DNA of 64,000 bases from NCBI RefSeq assembly GCF_002906155.1, contig NZ_MUJK01000001.1, positions 310,001 to 374,000 on the forward strand. The letters run 5' to 3'. This stretch comes from Pseudomonas laurylsulfativorans (lineage in GTDB: Bacteria > Pseudomonadota > Gammaproteobacteria > Pseudomonadales > Pseudomonadaceae). This document shows, piece by piece, positions 49,161-58,985 of the stretch (position 1 is the first letter of the stretch; every line of letters begins with the position of its first letter). A program made the translations under genes and the position numbers. The notes below the pieces were generated by a model, which saw nothing but the letters and a program-made list of their open reading frames with translations, was not told the DNA's origin and searched no databases.

Positions 49161-49802
49161 TTGATTAGGGTGCTAGTAGTCGATGACCATGATCTCGTTC
49201 GTACAGGCATTACACGAATGCTGGCTGACATCGATGGCCTGCAAGTAGTCGGCCAGGCCGAGTCGGGTGAGGAGTCCCTGCTCAAGGCTCGTGAGCTGAA
49301 ACCCGATGTGGTGTTGATGGACGTCAAGATGCCGGGTATCGGCGGTCTTGAGGCCACTCGCAAATTATTGCGCAGTCATCCGGATATCAAGGTCGTCGCG
49401 GTGACCGTGTGTGAGGAGGACCCGTTTCCTACACGGTTGTTGCAGGCCGGGGCGGCAGGTTACCTGACCAAGGGGGCAGGTTTGCCGGAAATGGTCCAGG
49501 CCATTCGCCTGGTGTTCGCCGGGCAACGCTACATCAGCCCGCAAATTGCCCAGCAACTGGCGATCAAGTCCTTCCAGCCCACCAACGATTCGCCTTTCGA
49601 TGCCTTGTCGGAGCGGGAAATCCAGATCGCGCTGATGATTGTCGGCTGCCAGAAAGTACAGATCATTTCCGACAAATTGTGCCTGTCCCCGAAAACCGTG
49701 AACACCTACCGTTACCGCATCTTCGAAAAGCTTTCGATCAGCAGTGATGTCGAGTTGACGCTGTTGGCGGTTCGTCATGGCATGGTCGACGCCAGCCTCT
49801 GA
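49161..49802 (+). CDS. gacA: Response regulator GacA
   Basis: Global regulator paired with the GacS sensor kinase; it activates small RNAs of the Rsm system and so secondary metabolism, biofilm and virulence traits. The 213 aa protein has a receiver (acidic DDH at 8-10, phosphoacceptor Asp54 in [10 protein letters not shown]) and a LuxR-type helix-turn-helix ([20 protein letters not shown]). The start is TTG at 49161, preceded by GAGGTGTCTGC; no ATG or GTG is suitable, and the protein begins [10 protein letters not shown]. uvrC follows after two bases, the conserved gacA-uvrC arrangement. Confidence 0.97.
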   Translation: MIRVLVVDDHDLVRTGITRMLADIDGLQVVGQAESGEESLLKARELKPDVVLMDVKMPGIGGLEATRKLLRSHPDIKVVAVTVCEEDPFPTRLLQAGAAGYLTKGAGLPEMVQAIRLVFAGQRYISPQIAQQLAIKSFQPTNDSPFDALSEREIQIALMIVGCQKVQIISDKLCLSPKTVNTYRYRIFEKLSISSDVELTLLAVRHGMVDASL

Positions 49803-49804
49803 AA

Positions 49805-51628
49805 ATGACCGAAACCTTTGATCCGAGTGCCTTTCTGTCGACCGTTAGCGGGCGCCCCGGCGTGTACCGCATGTTCGACAGCGAAGCGCGTTTGCTTTAC
49901 GTCGGCAAGGCGAAAAACCTCAAGAATCGCCTGTCGAGTTACTTTCGCAAGACCGGGCTGGCACCCAAGACCGCTGCACTGGTAGCGCGTATAGCCCAGG
50001 TCGAAACGACTATCACGGCCAACGAAACCGAAGCCTTGCTGCTTGAGCAGACGTTGATCAAGGAATGGCGCCCGCCCTATAACATCCTGCTGCGCGACGA
50101 TAAATCCTACCCCTACGTCTTTCTCTCCGACGGAGAGTTTCCGCGCCTGAGCATTCATCGCGGCGCGAAAAAGGCCAAGGGCAAATATTTCGGGCCTTAC
50201 CCGAGCGCCGGCGCGATTCGCGAAAGCCTGAGCCTGCTGCAAAAGACGTTTTTCGTTCGGCAATGCGAAGACAGTTATTACAAGAACCGCACCCGACCTT
50301 GCCTGCAATACCAGATCAAACGCTGCAAGGCGCCCTGTGTCGGGCTGGTTGAGCCCCAGGTGTATGCCGAAGATGTGCGCCACTCGGTGATGTTTCTTGA
50401 GGGGCGCAGCAACGCGCTGACTGACGAGTTGTCCGCCGGGATGGAAGAAGCGGCGATCAATCTCGAGTTCGAACGAGCAGCCGAGTTGCGGGACCAGATT
50501 GCGCTGCTGCGCCGGGTTCAGGATCAACAGAGCATGGAAGGCGGGACCGGGGACGTCGATGTGATTGCCGCCTTCGTCAATCCGGGCGGTGCCTGTGTTC
50601 ACCTGATCAGCGTGCGGGGCGGGCGGGTACTGGGAAGCAAGAACTTCTTCCCTCAAGTCGGTATTGAAGAAGACGTTTCCGAAGTCATGGCCGCGTTTCT
50701 GGGCCAGTACTTCATCAGCAGTCCTGAGCGCGACTTGCCGAGCGAGCTGATCGTCAATGTGGTCCACGATGACTTTCCAACACTGATCGCCGCCATTGAC
50801 GAGTTGCGCGGTCGTGAACTGACCATCAGCCATCGCGTACGGGGTACGCGAGCACGCTGGCAGCAATTGGCGGTGACCAACGCCGAGCAGGCACTGAGTG
50901 CGCGCCTGGCGAATCGTCAGCACATTACGGCACGCTTCGATGCACTGGCCGAGGTGCTGAAGCTGGATGAGCCTCCTCAACGACTTGAGTGCTACGACAT
51001 CAGTCACTCCAGTGGAGAGGCGACGGTGGCGTCCTGCGTGGTGTTCGGCCCCGAAGGCCCGATCAAGTCCGATTACCGCCGTTACAACATCGAGGGCGTT
51101 ACGGCCGGCGATGATTACGCGGCAATGCATCAGGCGTTGACCCGACGCTTCAGCAAACTGAAGGACGGGGAGGGCAAGCTGCCGGATATCCTGCTGGTGG
51201 ACGGCGGTAAAGGCCAGTTGTCCATGGCTCGCGACGTGCTCGATGAATTGGCTGTGCCTGACCTGATTCTGTTGGGCGTGGCAAAAGGCGCGACGCGCAA
51301 GGCTGGTTTCGAAACCCTGTACCTGAACGACGCTGCACATGAATTCACGTTGCGCGGCGATTCTCCTGCGCTGCACCTGATCCAGCAGATTCGCGACGAA
51401 GCCCACCGATTTGCCATCACCGGGCACCGCGCCCGGCGTGGAAAGACCCGTCGGACGTCTACACTGGAAGGCGTCGCTGGCGTCGGCCCGACACGTCGGC
51501 GGGATTTGTTGAAACATTTTGGTGGATTGCAGGAGCTGTCTCGTGCAAGCATCGAAGAAATTGCCAAAGCCCCCGGGATCAGTAAAAAGCTCGCAGAGTT
51601 GATTTATGCAAATCTGCACAGCGAGTAG
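49805..51628 (+). CDS. uvrC: Excinuclease ABC subunit C
   Basis: Nuclease that makes both incisions in UvrABC nucleotide-excision repair. The 607 aa protein has the GIY-YIG domain ([20 protein letters not shown], about 18-40), a UVR motif (about 205-240), the RNase-H-like C-terminal nuclease ([20 protein letters not shown], about 395) and a terminal helix-hairpin-helix pair ([20 protein letters not shown]). It is full length. It shares a transcript with gacA and probably pgsA. Confidence 0.97.
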   Translation: MTETFDPSAFLSTVSGRPGVYRMFDSEARLLYVGKAKNLKNRLSSYFRKTGLAPKTAALVARIAQVETTITANETEALLLEQTLIKEWRPPYNILLRDDKSYPYVFLSDGEFPRLSIHRGAKKAKGKYFGPYPSAGAIRESLSLLQKTFFVRQCEDSYYKNRTRPCLQYQIKRCKAPCVGLVEPQVYAEDVRHSVMFLEGRSNALTDELSAGMEEAAINLEFERAAELRDQIALLRRVQDQQSMEGGTGDVDVIAAFVNPGGACVHLISVRGGRVLGSKNFFPQVGIEEDVSEVMAAFLGQYFISSPERDLPSELIVNVVHDDFPTLIAAIDELRGRELTISHRVRGTRARWQQLAVTNAEQALSARLANRQHITARFDALAEVLKLDEPPQRLECYDISHSSGEATVASCVVFGPEGPIKSDYRRYNIEGVTAGDDYAAMHQALTRRFSKLKDGEGKLPDILLVDGGKGQLSMARDVLDELAVPDLILLGVAKGATRKAGFETLYLNDAAHEFTLRGDSPALHLIQQIRDEAHRFAITGHRARRGKTRRTSTLEGVAGVGPTRRRDLLKHFGGLQELSRASIEEIAKAPGISKKLAELIYANLHSE

Positions 51629-51660
51629 AATGCCCCCTCACCTCGTAGCCAGTTGTGCCG

Positions 51661-52221
51661 ATGAATATCCCTAATCTGATTACCGTTCTACGCGTTCTGC
51701 TCATACCGATCTTCATTTTGCTGTTCTACCTGCCTTACCAATGGAGTTACCTGGCTTCCGCCTCGGTCTTCGCATTCGCTGCCGCCACCGACTGGCTGGA
51801 CGGGTACCTGGCCCGCCGTCTGGAACAAAGCACACCGTTCGGGGCTTTCCTCGATCCGGTTGCCGACAAGCTGATGGTTGCGGTTGCATTGGTACTGTTG
51901 GTGCAGGAACACGGCAACCTGTGGCTCACGCTGCCTGCTGCCGTGATCATCGGTCGCGAGATTGTCGTCTCGGCACTGCGCGAGTGGATGGCCGAACTGG
52001 GCGCTCGTGCCCACGTTGCCGTGTCGAACCTGGGCAAATGGAAAACCGCCGCGCAAATGCTGGCGCTGGTGATCCTGCTGGCCAATCCCAAGGACTTCAG
52101 CTTCTGGGTCTTGCTGGGCTATACGTTGTTGATGGTGTCGGCTGGCCTGACTTTGTGGTCGATGGTCCAGTACCTGCGGGCTGCCTGGCCACATCTGAAG
52201 ACTGACGTTGAAAAGAAATAA
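51661..52221 (+). CDS. pgsA: CDP-diacylglycerol--glycerol-3-phosphate 3-phosphatidyltransferase
   Basis: Inner-membrane enzyme of phosphatidylglycerol synthesis, 186 aa. The CDP-alcohol phosphatidyltransferase motif is seen in [10 protein letters not shown] followed by [10 protein letters not shown]. About four hydrophobic segments follow. ATG 51661 is favoured over an in-frame GTG six bases upstream. It lies downstream of uvrC and upstream of the tRNA cluster, a standard Pseudomonas order. Confidence 0.95.
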   Translation: MNIPNLITVLRVLLIPIFILLFYLPYQWSYLASASVFAFAAATDWLDGYLARRLEQSTPFGAFLDPVADKLMVAVALVLLVQEHGNLWLTLPAAVIIGREIVVSALREWMAELGARAHVAVSNLGKWKTAAQMLALVILLANPKDFSFWVLLGYTLLMVSAGLTLWSMVQYLRAAWPHLKTDVEKK

Positions 52222-52241
52222 AACTTTTTTGAATCAAAGGG

Positions 52242-52269
52242 TTGACGGGGCTTCTGGATTCTATAGAAT
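52242..52269 (+). promoter_or_regulatory. Sigma-70 promoter of the tRNA cluster
   Basis: TTGACG and TAGAAT are separated by 16 bases. The -10 box ends 15 bases before tRNA-Gly. Confidence 0.75.
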
Positions 52270-52284
52270 GCGCCACACCAAGAC

Positions 52285-52360
<76 letters not shown>

Positions 52361-52407
52361 AGTTTGTACGCATTTGATGTCGCGCTACTAGATATCAAAT
52401 GTTTTGA

Positions 52408-52481
52408 GGCCGAGTAGCAAAATGGTTATGCAGCGGATTGCAAATCCGCCTACGCCGGTTCGATTCCGACCTCGGCCTCCA
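52408..52481 (+). tRNA. tRNA-Cys (GCA)
   Basis: A 74-base cloverleaf starting GGCCGAGTAGCAAAATGGTT, anticodon loop ATTGCAAAT (GCA), T arm CGGTTCGATTCCG and encoded CCA. Confidence 0.97.
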
Positions 52482-52490
52482 CTAATAAAC

Positions 52491-52527
52491 AAGCTCCGTA
52501 GATCTATGATTTACGGAGCTTTTTTAT
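52491..52527 (+). terminator. Intrinsic terminator after tRNA-Cys
   Basis: AAGCTCCGTA and TACGGAGCTT form the stem, followed by TTTTTTATTTG. It ends the Gly-Cys transcript; tRNA-Leu therefore needs its own promoter or readthrough. Confidence 0.88.
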
Positions 52528-52676
52528 TTGCAGTAGCCTGCAAGATTTAGACTTGAAAAGGCTATTTGCGAACTTGCTTCACCGGGGCGGGATGTATATA
52601 TTCCCACCTCTGCTGCACAAGCGTCAGAACTGCCAGGCCGTTGTTTGGCTAAACCTGGACGCTTCACCGCGCTACC

Positions 52677-52763
52677 GCCCGAATGGCGAAACTGGTAGAC
52701 GCATGGGACTTAAAATCCCCCGCTCGTAAGGGCGTGCCGGTTCGATTCCGGCTTCGGGCACCA
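52677..52763 (+). tRNA. tRNA-Leu (TAA)
   Basis: An 87-base class II tRNA starting GCCCGAATGGCGAAACTGGT, anticodon TAA at 52711-52713, long variable arm CCCGCTCGTAAGGGCG and encoded CCA. Its 3' end is the apparent integration site of a decayed element to the right. Confidence 0.97.
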
Positions 52764-52847
52764 TCTTAAATCAAGGGTTTGCGGGCGAAAGCTGATGCAA
52801 GCCCTTGTTTGTTTTTGGTCCGCTATTTTTGAGTTGGTCCGCAATTC

Positions 52848-53095
52848 CTATTTTGCCGATGTCACTTTCTTACCTTTTCGATTACCGATGTAATGCTCGG
52901 TCATCACGACGGTGGTGTGACCCAGTTGGTCCATCGCTTCTCAAATGCTGCCGGTCGACTCTTCTTTATCGGTAGCTGCTTTTACCCGCAAATTGCGCAT
53001 CTGGAAGTCGGCTTTGTCGATCCCGGCTTTTTTCCATTGCCAGATCAAAACCAACCCATCAGGTTGGCCCTGATCACTGCGCGAGCTTCGTCTAA
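52848..53095 (-). pseudogene. Remnant of a tyrosine-type phage integrase
   Basis: The minus-strand translation includes DFQMRNLRVKAATDKEESTG, then a stop where an Arg/Gly would be expected, then EAMDQLGHTTVVMTEHYIGN and a short basic tail. LGHT and the tyrosine-containing HYI are the box II end of phage-type integrases. The in-frame stop, loss of the HxxR motif and frame changes upstream show that it is dead. It points at tRNA-Leu, as integrases normally do. Confidence 0.8.
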
Positions 53096-53139
53096 ATACA
53101 AAAAATGAGTGGGTCTCTCATCTACGTTTACCAGACTCG

Positions 53140-53265
53140 TCAGGGCACTGCTCCCTGGATCAACTCCATCGCAACTACAGCGGACAACGCCAGCATAATC
53201 AGCAACGCGAAAAACATTAGGCTCAACTCAGCGAGCTGCTTATAGAGGGGCATCGGCCGTTTCAT
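53140..53265 (-). CDS. Small putative membrane protein in the decayed element
   Basis: A 41-codon frame MKRPMPLYKQLAELSLMFFA followed by a hydrophobic helix to MELIQGAVP. It has one predicted membrane segment but no clear ribosome-binding site, and the surroundings are decayed. It may be the tail of the remnant described at 53282. Confidence 0.3.
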   Translation of the reverse strand: MKRPMPLYKQLAELSLMFFALLIMLALSAVVAMELIQGAVP

Positions 53266-53281
53266 GACTCGGGCAATTGCT

Positions 53282-53660
53282 CTATCCGTGGAAGCCATCA
53301 TCAATTCTCACTTTTGCGTGGAATACCGAATAGGTCCAGAAGGCGTACATCCGGATCACTGGCAAGATGAACAGCGCGCTGCCGGCTGGTGATGCTGCCG
53401 CCCACAGGGTGACGGATGTCGGGATGATGTTCGGTGCTGGGCCGATGCAACCGAGAAATTTCAGTACCAGGGTGAGCACAAACGACGAGTGCGTATGAGG
53501 TTGGCGCTGGCAGTTTCGGGTCGGTTTTTTCCGTGCCGAAATCATCCAGCGCTGCGGCGTTGATGGTGGTCAGGGTAAAGGGCAAGGCACAGGGCGGGCT
53601 TGATCTGGGCAGTAAGGCGATGGAACTGCATGGTGGTGTCGCGCGTTTCATTTCTCACCT
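53282..53660 (-). pseudogene. Frameshifted remnant of an unidentified membrane protein
   Basis: Several minus-strand frames carry pieces that look like one former protein: MQFHRLTAQIKPAL, then PFTLTTINAAALDDFGTEKT, then hydrophobic stretches such as LVLKFLGCIGPAPNIIP and SALFILPVIRMYAFWTYSVF. Switching frames is needed to connect them. The family is not recognised. Confidence 0.35.
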
Positions 53661-54015
53661 CTCGCGTCATACCGAATCTGGCGAGTCCAGCCGTCTCCAT
53701 GATGTGCGGGACGACAGCTGTTGCGGGTCCCAAGGGGTGGTGCAACTAATGAGCCATTTCAATAGGGCGAGGAAAATGTCTAATTAATTAACAGGCTGTT
53801 TCCGAGGGTTTCAAGCAAGAGAAAGGGTGAGTGGGGAAATATTCCTCAAACTTGGTGGTAAATGCTTGCCAGGGTGGGTGTAGTTCCCCATTTATGGAGG
53901 GTATAGCGACCCTGTGTCACCCGCTTTGGGTAGCGGCTGCTTGCCCTGAGGTGGCGTGGATTTAACGGGTCGAGAAGGGCCGCTTCAATCGATAGCGGTC
54001 TTTCGCCGAAAGGAT
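53661..54015. other. Decayed, gene-free part of the tRNA-Leu element
   Basis: Base composition is lower in GC than the flanks, and only short, unsupported frames occur. I see no intact gene, RNA or repeat here. Confidence 0.5.
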
Positions 54016-54155
54016 GTCCCGCTCGTAGGGGGGACGGCTTCGATTCCGGCTTCTGTCTGCATGAATATCAAGGGCTTGCGTGAGTTACCTCATGCAGGCC
54101 CTTCGTTTTTTCCGCGATCAAAAAACTTTTCCGTAATTCGCTGCTTTTGGGCCAC
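54016..54155 (+). repeat. Degenerate copy of the tRNA-Leu 3' end (attachment-site remnant)
   Basis: GTCCCGCTCGTAGG, GGCTTCGATTCCGGCTTC, ATCAAGGGCTTGCG, ATGCAGGCCCTTCGTTTTTT and CCGTAATTC mirror, in order, the tRNA-Leu 3' half and its downstream hairpin (52715-52850). It marks the right end of an element inserted at the tRNA. Confidence 0.7.
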
Positions 54156-54463
54156 TTGTAATCCGCAGCGAGCCCGCATCTCGTTCCTGCGCGGCTAAAG
54201 CGATGTTAAAAAATGTTATTAATAAAAAATACTTCACATAATCAGATCACTGGTAGATGATCTGCAGCAGCCGGTATGACAACCTGATAACACGACGCAA
54301 CAGGATGGCCTTGATGTTCAATGAGATCGCGACTCAGGTCCTGAATAACAGCGTCCCTCAGGTGGTTGGCCCGCGCGGTGCTGATTCTGTCTAGCCCTAT
54401 TCACGACGCGGCCAACGCCTGTGCCTTGTAGGCAGCAGCCGCAGCTTTCCACTGGAGTACCCC
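54156..54463. other. Intergenic region upstream of the threonate operon
   Basis: About 300 bases with an AT-rich stretch (around 54205-54245) that probably contains the operon promoter. No gene is seen. A defined operator could not be assigned. Confidence 0.45.
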
Positions 54464-55369
54464 ATGAATAACAAGAATGTCGGTGTTGTCGGTCTGGGCG
54501 CGATGGGCCTGGGCATTGCTCGCTCGTTGCTGCGCAGCGGTTTTAATGTGCATGCCTGTGATGTGCGCACTGCTGTAACGGAGCAGTTCGCCGGGGAGGG
54601 CGGTGTGGCTTGCCTGTCACCGTCGGACATGGCCGCAGAGTGTGACGTGATCATTACCGTGGTGGTCAACGCCGAGCAGACCGAGACCGTATTGTTTGGT
54701 GAGGGGGGTGCCGTGGCCTCGCTGCGGCCAGGCAGCCTGGTGATCGGCTGCGCCACAGTCGCTCCGACTTACGCGGTGGATCTTGGCCAGCGCTTGGCCG
54801 CACAGGGCCTGCGGTATCTGGATGCACCGATCTCCGGTGGCGCGGCCAAGGCTGCCGCTGGTGAAATGACCATGATGACCTCGGGCCCGGCCGACGCCTA
54901 CACCATGGCTGAGTCGATCCTGGCGGGTATGGCCGGCAAGGTTTATCGCCTGGGCGACGTCCATGGGTTGGGTTCGAAGGTCAAGATTATCAACCAGCTT
55001 CTCGCCGGGGTGCATATTGCCGCTTCTGCCGAAGCCATGGCGCTGGGCCTGCGTGAAGGGGTCGATGCCGATGCGCTGTACGAGGTGATCACCCACAGCG
55101 CCGGTAACTCCTGGATGTTCGAAAACCGCGTGCCGCACATTCTCAAGGCTGACTACACGCCGTTGTCCGCCGTGGATATTTTCGTCAAGGACCTGGGCCT
55201 GGTACTGGATACCGCCCGGGCCAGCAAATTCCCGTTGCCGCTGTCGGCCACCGCTCACCAGATGTTCATGCAGGCATCCAGTGCCGGCTTTGGCCGTGAG
55301 GACGACTCGGCGGTGATCAAGATTTTCCCGGGCATCGAATTGCCAACTGCCAAGCCTGAGCCTGTTTGA
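54464..55369 (+). CDS. ltnD: L-threonate dehydrogenase
   Basis: NAD-dependent beta-hydroxyacid dehydrogenase of 301 aa that oxidises threonate to 2-oxo-tetronate. It has the Rossmann loop VGVVGLGAMGLGIARSLLRS, the substrate motif DAPISGGAAKAAAGEMTMM and the catalytic Lys in GSKVKIINQLLAGVH. ATG 54464 follows GGAGTACCCC. It is the first gene of an operon with otnK, otnC, a GntP permease and otnI, which identifies the substrate class. Confidence 0.92.
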   Translation: MNNKNVGVVGLGAMGLGIARSLLRSGFNVHACDVRTAVTEQFAGEGGVACLSPSDMAAECDVIITVVVNAEQTETVLFGEGGAVASLRPGSLVIGCATVAPTYAVDLGQRLAAQGLRYLDAPISGGAAKAAAGEMTMMTSGPADAYTMAESILAGMAGKVYRLGDVHGLGSKVKIINQLLAGVHIAASAEAMALGLREGVDADALYEVITHSAGNSWMFENRVPHILKADYTPLSAVDIFVKDLGLVLDTARASKFPLPLSATAHQMFMQASSAGFGREDDSAVIKIFPGIELPTAKPEPV

Positions 55370-55380
55370 GGAACACCCCC

Positions 55381-56679
55381 ATGACTACTTCCACCGCACG
55401 CCCGTTGCTGGGCTGCATCGCCGACGATTTCACCGGCGCCACGGACCTTGCCAACATGCTGGTGCGCGGCGGTATGCGCACCGTGCAAAGCATTGGCATC
55501 CCGAGCGCGGAAGTGGCGGCCGGGCTTGATGCCGATGCGATCGTCATTGCCCTGAAGTCGCGTACCACGCCAGTGGCCGAAGCAGTCGAGCAGTCCCTCG
55601 CTGCGCTGGCCTGGCTGCGCGAACAAGGCTGCGAGCAGATTTTTTTCAAATATTGCTCAACGTTCGACTCCACCGCGGCCGGCAACATCGGCCAGGTCAG
55701 CGAAGCACTGCTGGCCGCACTGGGTAGCGACTTTACCCTTGCGTGCCCGGCGTTCCCGGAAAATGGCCGGACGATCTTTCGCGGCCATCTGTTTGTGCAG
55801 GATCAACTGCTCAGCGAGTCGGGCATGCAGAACCATCCGCTGACGCCAATGACCGATGCCAATCTGGTGCGTGTCCTGCAATCGCAGACCCGTCTGAATG
55901 TCGGCTTGTTGCGCTACGACACGATTGCCCAGGGCGCTGAGCAGGTCCAGGCGCGAATCGCTGAACTGAGGGCTCAAGGTGTCGGCATGGCAATCGCCGA
56001 TGCCTTGTCGGACAGCGATCTGTACACCCTCGGTAGCGCCTGCGCCGATCTGCCGTTGTTGACGGGTGGTTCGGGGCTGGCCCTGGGGCTTCCGGAAAAC
56101 TTCCGTCGTGCCGGCAAGTTGCGTGACCTCGACGCCTCCAAACTTCCTGCAGTGTCCGGCGGGGAAGTGGTGTTGGCCGGCAGCGCTTCGATCGCCACCA
56201 ATGGGCAAGTGGCCGCCTGGCTTGAAGCCGGCCGGCCAGCTTTGCGGATTGATCCGTTGGCCTTGGCGGCGGGGGAACCGGTAGTGGCGCAAGCCTTGGC
56301 CTTCGCCCGTGATAACGAGCAAACCGTATTGATCTACGCCACCAGCTCACCGCAAGAGGTCAAGTTGGTGCAACAGCAACTGGGTGTCGAGCAGGCCGGT
56401 AGCCTTGTGGAAAACGCCCTTGGCGAAATTGCACAGGGCCTGCGCCAGAGCGGCGTGCGCCGTTTCGTGATCGCCGGCGGAGAAACCTCGGGTGCCGTGG
56501 TCCAGGCGCTGGGTGTGCAGCTGTTGCAGATCGGCGCGCAGATTGATCCGGGTGTGCCGGCGACCGTCAGCAGTACCGAGGAACCTTTGGCGCTGGCACT
56601 CAAATCGGGCAACTTCGGTGGCCGGGATTTCTTCAGCAAAGCCTTGAACCAACTCGCCCAGGCCGGAGGTGCGCAATGA
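55381..56679 (+). CDS. otnK: 3-oxo-tetronate kinase
   Basis: Four-carbon acid sugar kinase of 432 aa (DUF1537 family) that phosphorylates 3-oxo-tetronate at C4. The N-terminal substrate loop CIADDFTGATDLANML and the C-terminal nucleotide segment FVIAGGETSGAVVQALG are present. ATG 55381 follows AGGAACACCCCC, the A of which overlaps the ltnD stop; a TTG at 55366 is less likely. Confidence 0.93.
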   Translation: MTTSTARPLLGCIADDFTGATDLANMLVRGGMRTVQSIGIPSAEVAAGLDADAIVIALKSRTTPVAEAVEQSLAALAWLREQGCEQIFFKYCSTFDSTAAGNIGQVSEALLAALGSDFTLACPAFPENGRTIFRGHLFVQDQLLSESGMQNHPLTPMTDANLVRVLQSQTRLNVGLLRYDTIAQGAEQVQARIAELRAQGVGMAIADALSDSDLYTLGSACADLPLLTGGSGLALGLPENFRRAGKLRDLDASKLPAVSGGEVVLAGSASIATNGQVAAWLEAGRPALRIDPLALAAGEPVVAQALAFARDNEQTVLIYATSSPQEVKLVQQQLGVEQAGSLVENALGEIAQGLRQSGVRRFVIAGGETSGAVVQALGVQLLQIGAQIDPGVPATVSSTEEPLALALKSGNFGGRDFFSKALNQLAQAGGAQ

Positions 56680-57314
56680 GCAACGAGAACGCCCTACGCG
56701 AAGAAATCTGTGAGGTTGGCCGCAGCCTGTACCAGCGCGGTTATACCGTCGGCAGCGCCGGTAACATCAGCGCGCGACTGGACGACGGCTGGTTGATCAC
56801 GCCGACGGATGTCTGCCTCGGGCGTCTTGATCCGGCAGCCATCGCCAAGGTCAATCTGGCGGGTGAGTGGGTGTCCGGTGACAAGCCTTCAAAGACTCTG
56901 GCGTTGCATCGCCAGGTCTACGACCGCAACCCGAATGTCGGCGGTGTGGTGCATACCCACTCCACCCATCTGGTGGCGTTGACGCTGGCCGGTGTCTGGC
57001 AGGCGGACGACATTTTGCCGCCGCTGACGCCGTATCAGGTCATGAAAGTCGGGCATATCCCATTGATTGCCTACCAGCGACCCGGTTCGCCGAAGGTTGC
57101 CGAACAGGTCGCGCTGCTGGCCAACAGCGTTCGCGGTGTGATGCTCGAACGGCTTGGGCCGGTGGTCTGGGAAAGTTCGGTCTCCAGGGCCAGCTACGCC
57201 CTGGAAGAGCTTGAGGAAACCGCGCGACTCTGGCTGATGAGTAATCCCAAGCCTGAGCCACTCGATCAACTGGCGCTGGACGAACTGCGGGCAACCTTTG
57301 GTGCGCACTGGTAA
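56676..57314 (+). CDS. otnC: 3-oxo-tetronate 4-phosphate decarboxylase
   Basis: Class II aldolase/adducin-like enzyme of 212 aa that decarboxylates 3-oxo-tetronate 4-phosphate to dihydroxyacetone phosphate. The zinc histidines lie in GGVVHTHSTHLVALTLAG, with the N-terminal GSAGNISARL phosphate loop. Its ATG overlaps the otnK stop (ATGA), indicating coupling. It ends the enzymatic core before the transporter gene. Confidence 0.93.
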   Translation: MSNENALREEICEVGRSLYQRGYTVGSAGNISARLDDGWLITPTDVCLGRLDPAAIAKVNLAGEWVSGDKPSKTLALHRQVYDRNPNVGGVVHTHSTHLVALTLAGVWQADDILPPLTPYQVMKVGHIPLIAYQRPGSPKVAEQVALLANSVRGVMLERLGPVVWESSVSRASYALEELEETARLWLMSNPKPEPLDQLALDELRATFGAHW

Positions 57315-57503
57315 AGCGCTGCCTTAGTACGACAGATCAATAACGCAGGCTCTGCCCGGGAGACGCACAGCGACTCTCGACGGCCCCGGCTTGCCTTAAA
57401 AAACAATAACAACAGGAAGTCCAAGTATGACTCACCTTCACTGCGGCATATTCAGATCCATCGGCAGTACTCTTTTATTAGCCCGGCGTGGAGGGTTAGT
57501 GAA

Positions 57504-58964
57504 ATGAGCCCGTTAATCCTGATGGTTACCGCCGGGGCAGGCATCGCTCTGTTGCTGTTCCTGGTGCTCAAGTACAAGTTCCAGCCTTTCGTGGCCTTGA
57601 TGCTGGTGAGCATTCTGGTGGCGCTGGTGGCCGGGGTGAAACCGGCCGATCTGGTCGCGACCATTGAAGGCGGCATGGGCAAGACCCTGGGTCACATCGC
57701 GATCATCATTGCCCTGGGCGCGATGATCGGGCGGATCATCGAGCTTTCCGGCGGTGCCGAGGCGCTGGCCAAGACGCTGATTACCCGCTTCGGCAACCGG
57801 CGTACGCCCCTGGCGTTGACGATTGCCGGCTTCATGGTCGGGGTGCCGGTATTCTTCGAGGTCGGTGTGATCATCCTCATGCCGCTGGCCTATGGTATTG
57901 CCCGGCGTGCGCGCAAGCCGTTGTTGGTGTTTGCGTTGCCGATGTGTGCTGCGTTGTTGACCGTACACGCCTTTCTGCCGCCGCACCCGGGCGCAGTGGC
58001 CGCTGCCAGTCAATTGGGCGCGGACCTGGGCCGCGTGCTGATGTTCGGGTTGCCGATCACCGCGTTCCTTTGTTATGTCGGCTATCGCGTGGCCGGGCGC
58101 ATGACCCGTCGGGCGTACCCGATGACCGACGATATTCGTGCCGAGGTCTATGGCCCGCATGTCACCAACGAGGATCTGGCCGCCTGGACCAACGGCAACG
58201 ACACGAACCCTGAGCGATCGGCAGAAGCCGTATCCCACATGGGCCTGGAAGAGTCCGTCAGCAGCATCGTTTCCAAATTGCCGCCAGCACCGGCACCAGG
58301 GTTTGGCCTGATCGTCAGCTTGATCCTGCTCCCCATCATTCTGATTCTGCTGGGGACTCTGTCTACCTCGTTGCTGCCTGCCGAATCGATTGTGCGCGGC
58401 ATCATGACCGTACTCGGTGCGCCGCTGGTAGCGCTGCTGATCGACACCTTGCTGTGTGCCTGGCTGCTGGGTTCGCGCCGGGGCTGGAGCCGCACTCAGG
58501 TGTCTGACGTGATCGGTTCGGCCTTGCCAGGCGTGGCCATGGTGATCCTGATTGCCGGTGCCGGTGGCGTGTTCGGCAAGGTGCTGGTGGATACCGGAAT
58601 CGGCGCCGTGGTCTCCGACATGCTGCGCACCACCGGTCTGCCGGTGCTGGCACTGGGCTTCCTGCTGACCATGCTGTTGCGCGCGGTGCAGGGCTCGACC
58701 ACGGTGGCGCTGGTGACCACTGCCGGCATCATCAGCCCGCTGATTGCGACCCTCGATCTGACCCCGAACCACATGGCTCTGCTGTGTCTGGCCATGGGCG
58801 GTGGCGGGCTCGCCATGTCCCATATCAATGATGCCGGTTACTGGATCTTCACCAAACTGTCCGGCCTGAACGTGGCCGACGGTCTGCGCACCTGGACGGT
58901 GATGACCACCTTGCTCGGTACCTTGGGTTTCTGTATTACCCTGCTGATCTGGCCTTTCGTCTAA
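57504..58964 (+). CDS. GntP family permease, probable threonate/tetronate transporter
   Basis: Gluconate-type symporter of 486 aa with about twelve membrane segments (e.g. MVTAGAGIALLLFLVLKYKF and VGVPVFFEVGVIILMPLAYG). The conserved LPPHPGAVAAA and MGGGGLAMSHINDAGYW motifs belong to GntP. ATG 57504 follows GGAGGGTTAGTGAA. Its place between otnC and otnI suggests uptake of threonate or a related four-carbon acid. Confidence 0.92.
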   Translation: MSPLILMVTAGAGIALLLFLVLKYKFQPFVALMLVSILVALVAGVKPADLVATIEGGMGKTLGHIAIIIALGAMIGRIIELSGGAEALAKTLITRFGNRRTPLALTIAGFMVGVPVFFEVGVIILMPLAYGIARRARKPLLVFALPMCAALLTVHAFLPPHPGAVAAASQLGADLGRVLMFGLPITAFLCYVGYRVAGRMTRRAYPMTDDIRAEVYGPHVTNEDLAAWTNGNDTNPERSAEAVSHMGLEESVSSIVSKLPPAPAPGFGLIVSLILLPIILILLGTLSTSLLPAESIVRGIMTVLGAPLVALLIDTLLCAWLLGSRRGWSRTQVSDVIGSALPGVAMVILIAGAGGVFGKVLVDTGIGAVVSDMLRTTGLPVLALGFLLTMLLRAVQGSTTVALVTTAGIISPLIATLDLTPNHMALLCLAMGGGGLAMSHINDAGYWIFTKLSGLNVADGLRTWTVMTTLLGTLGFCITLLIWPFV

Positions 58965-58985
58965 CCCTTTGTCTCAGGAGCTACC

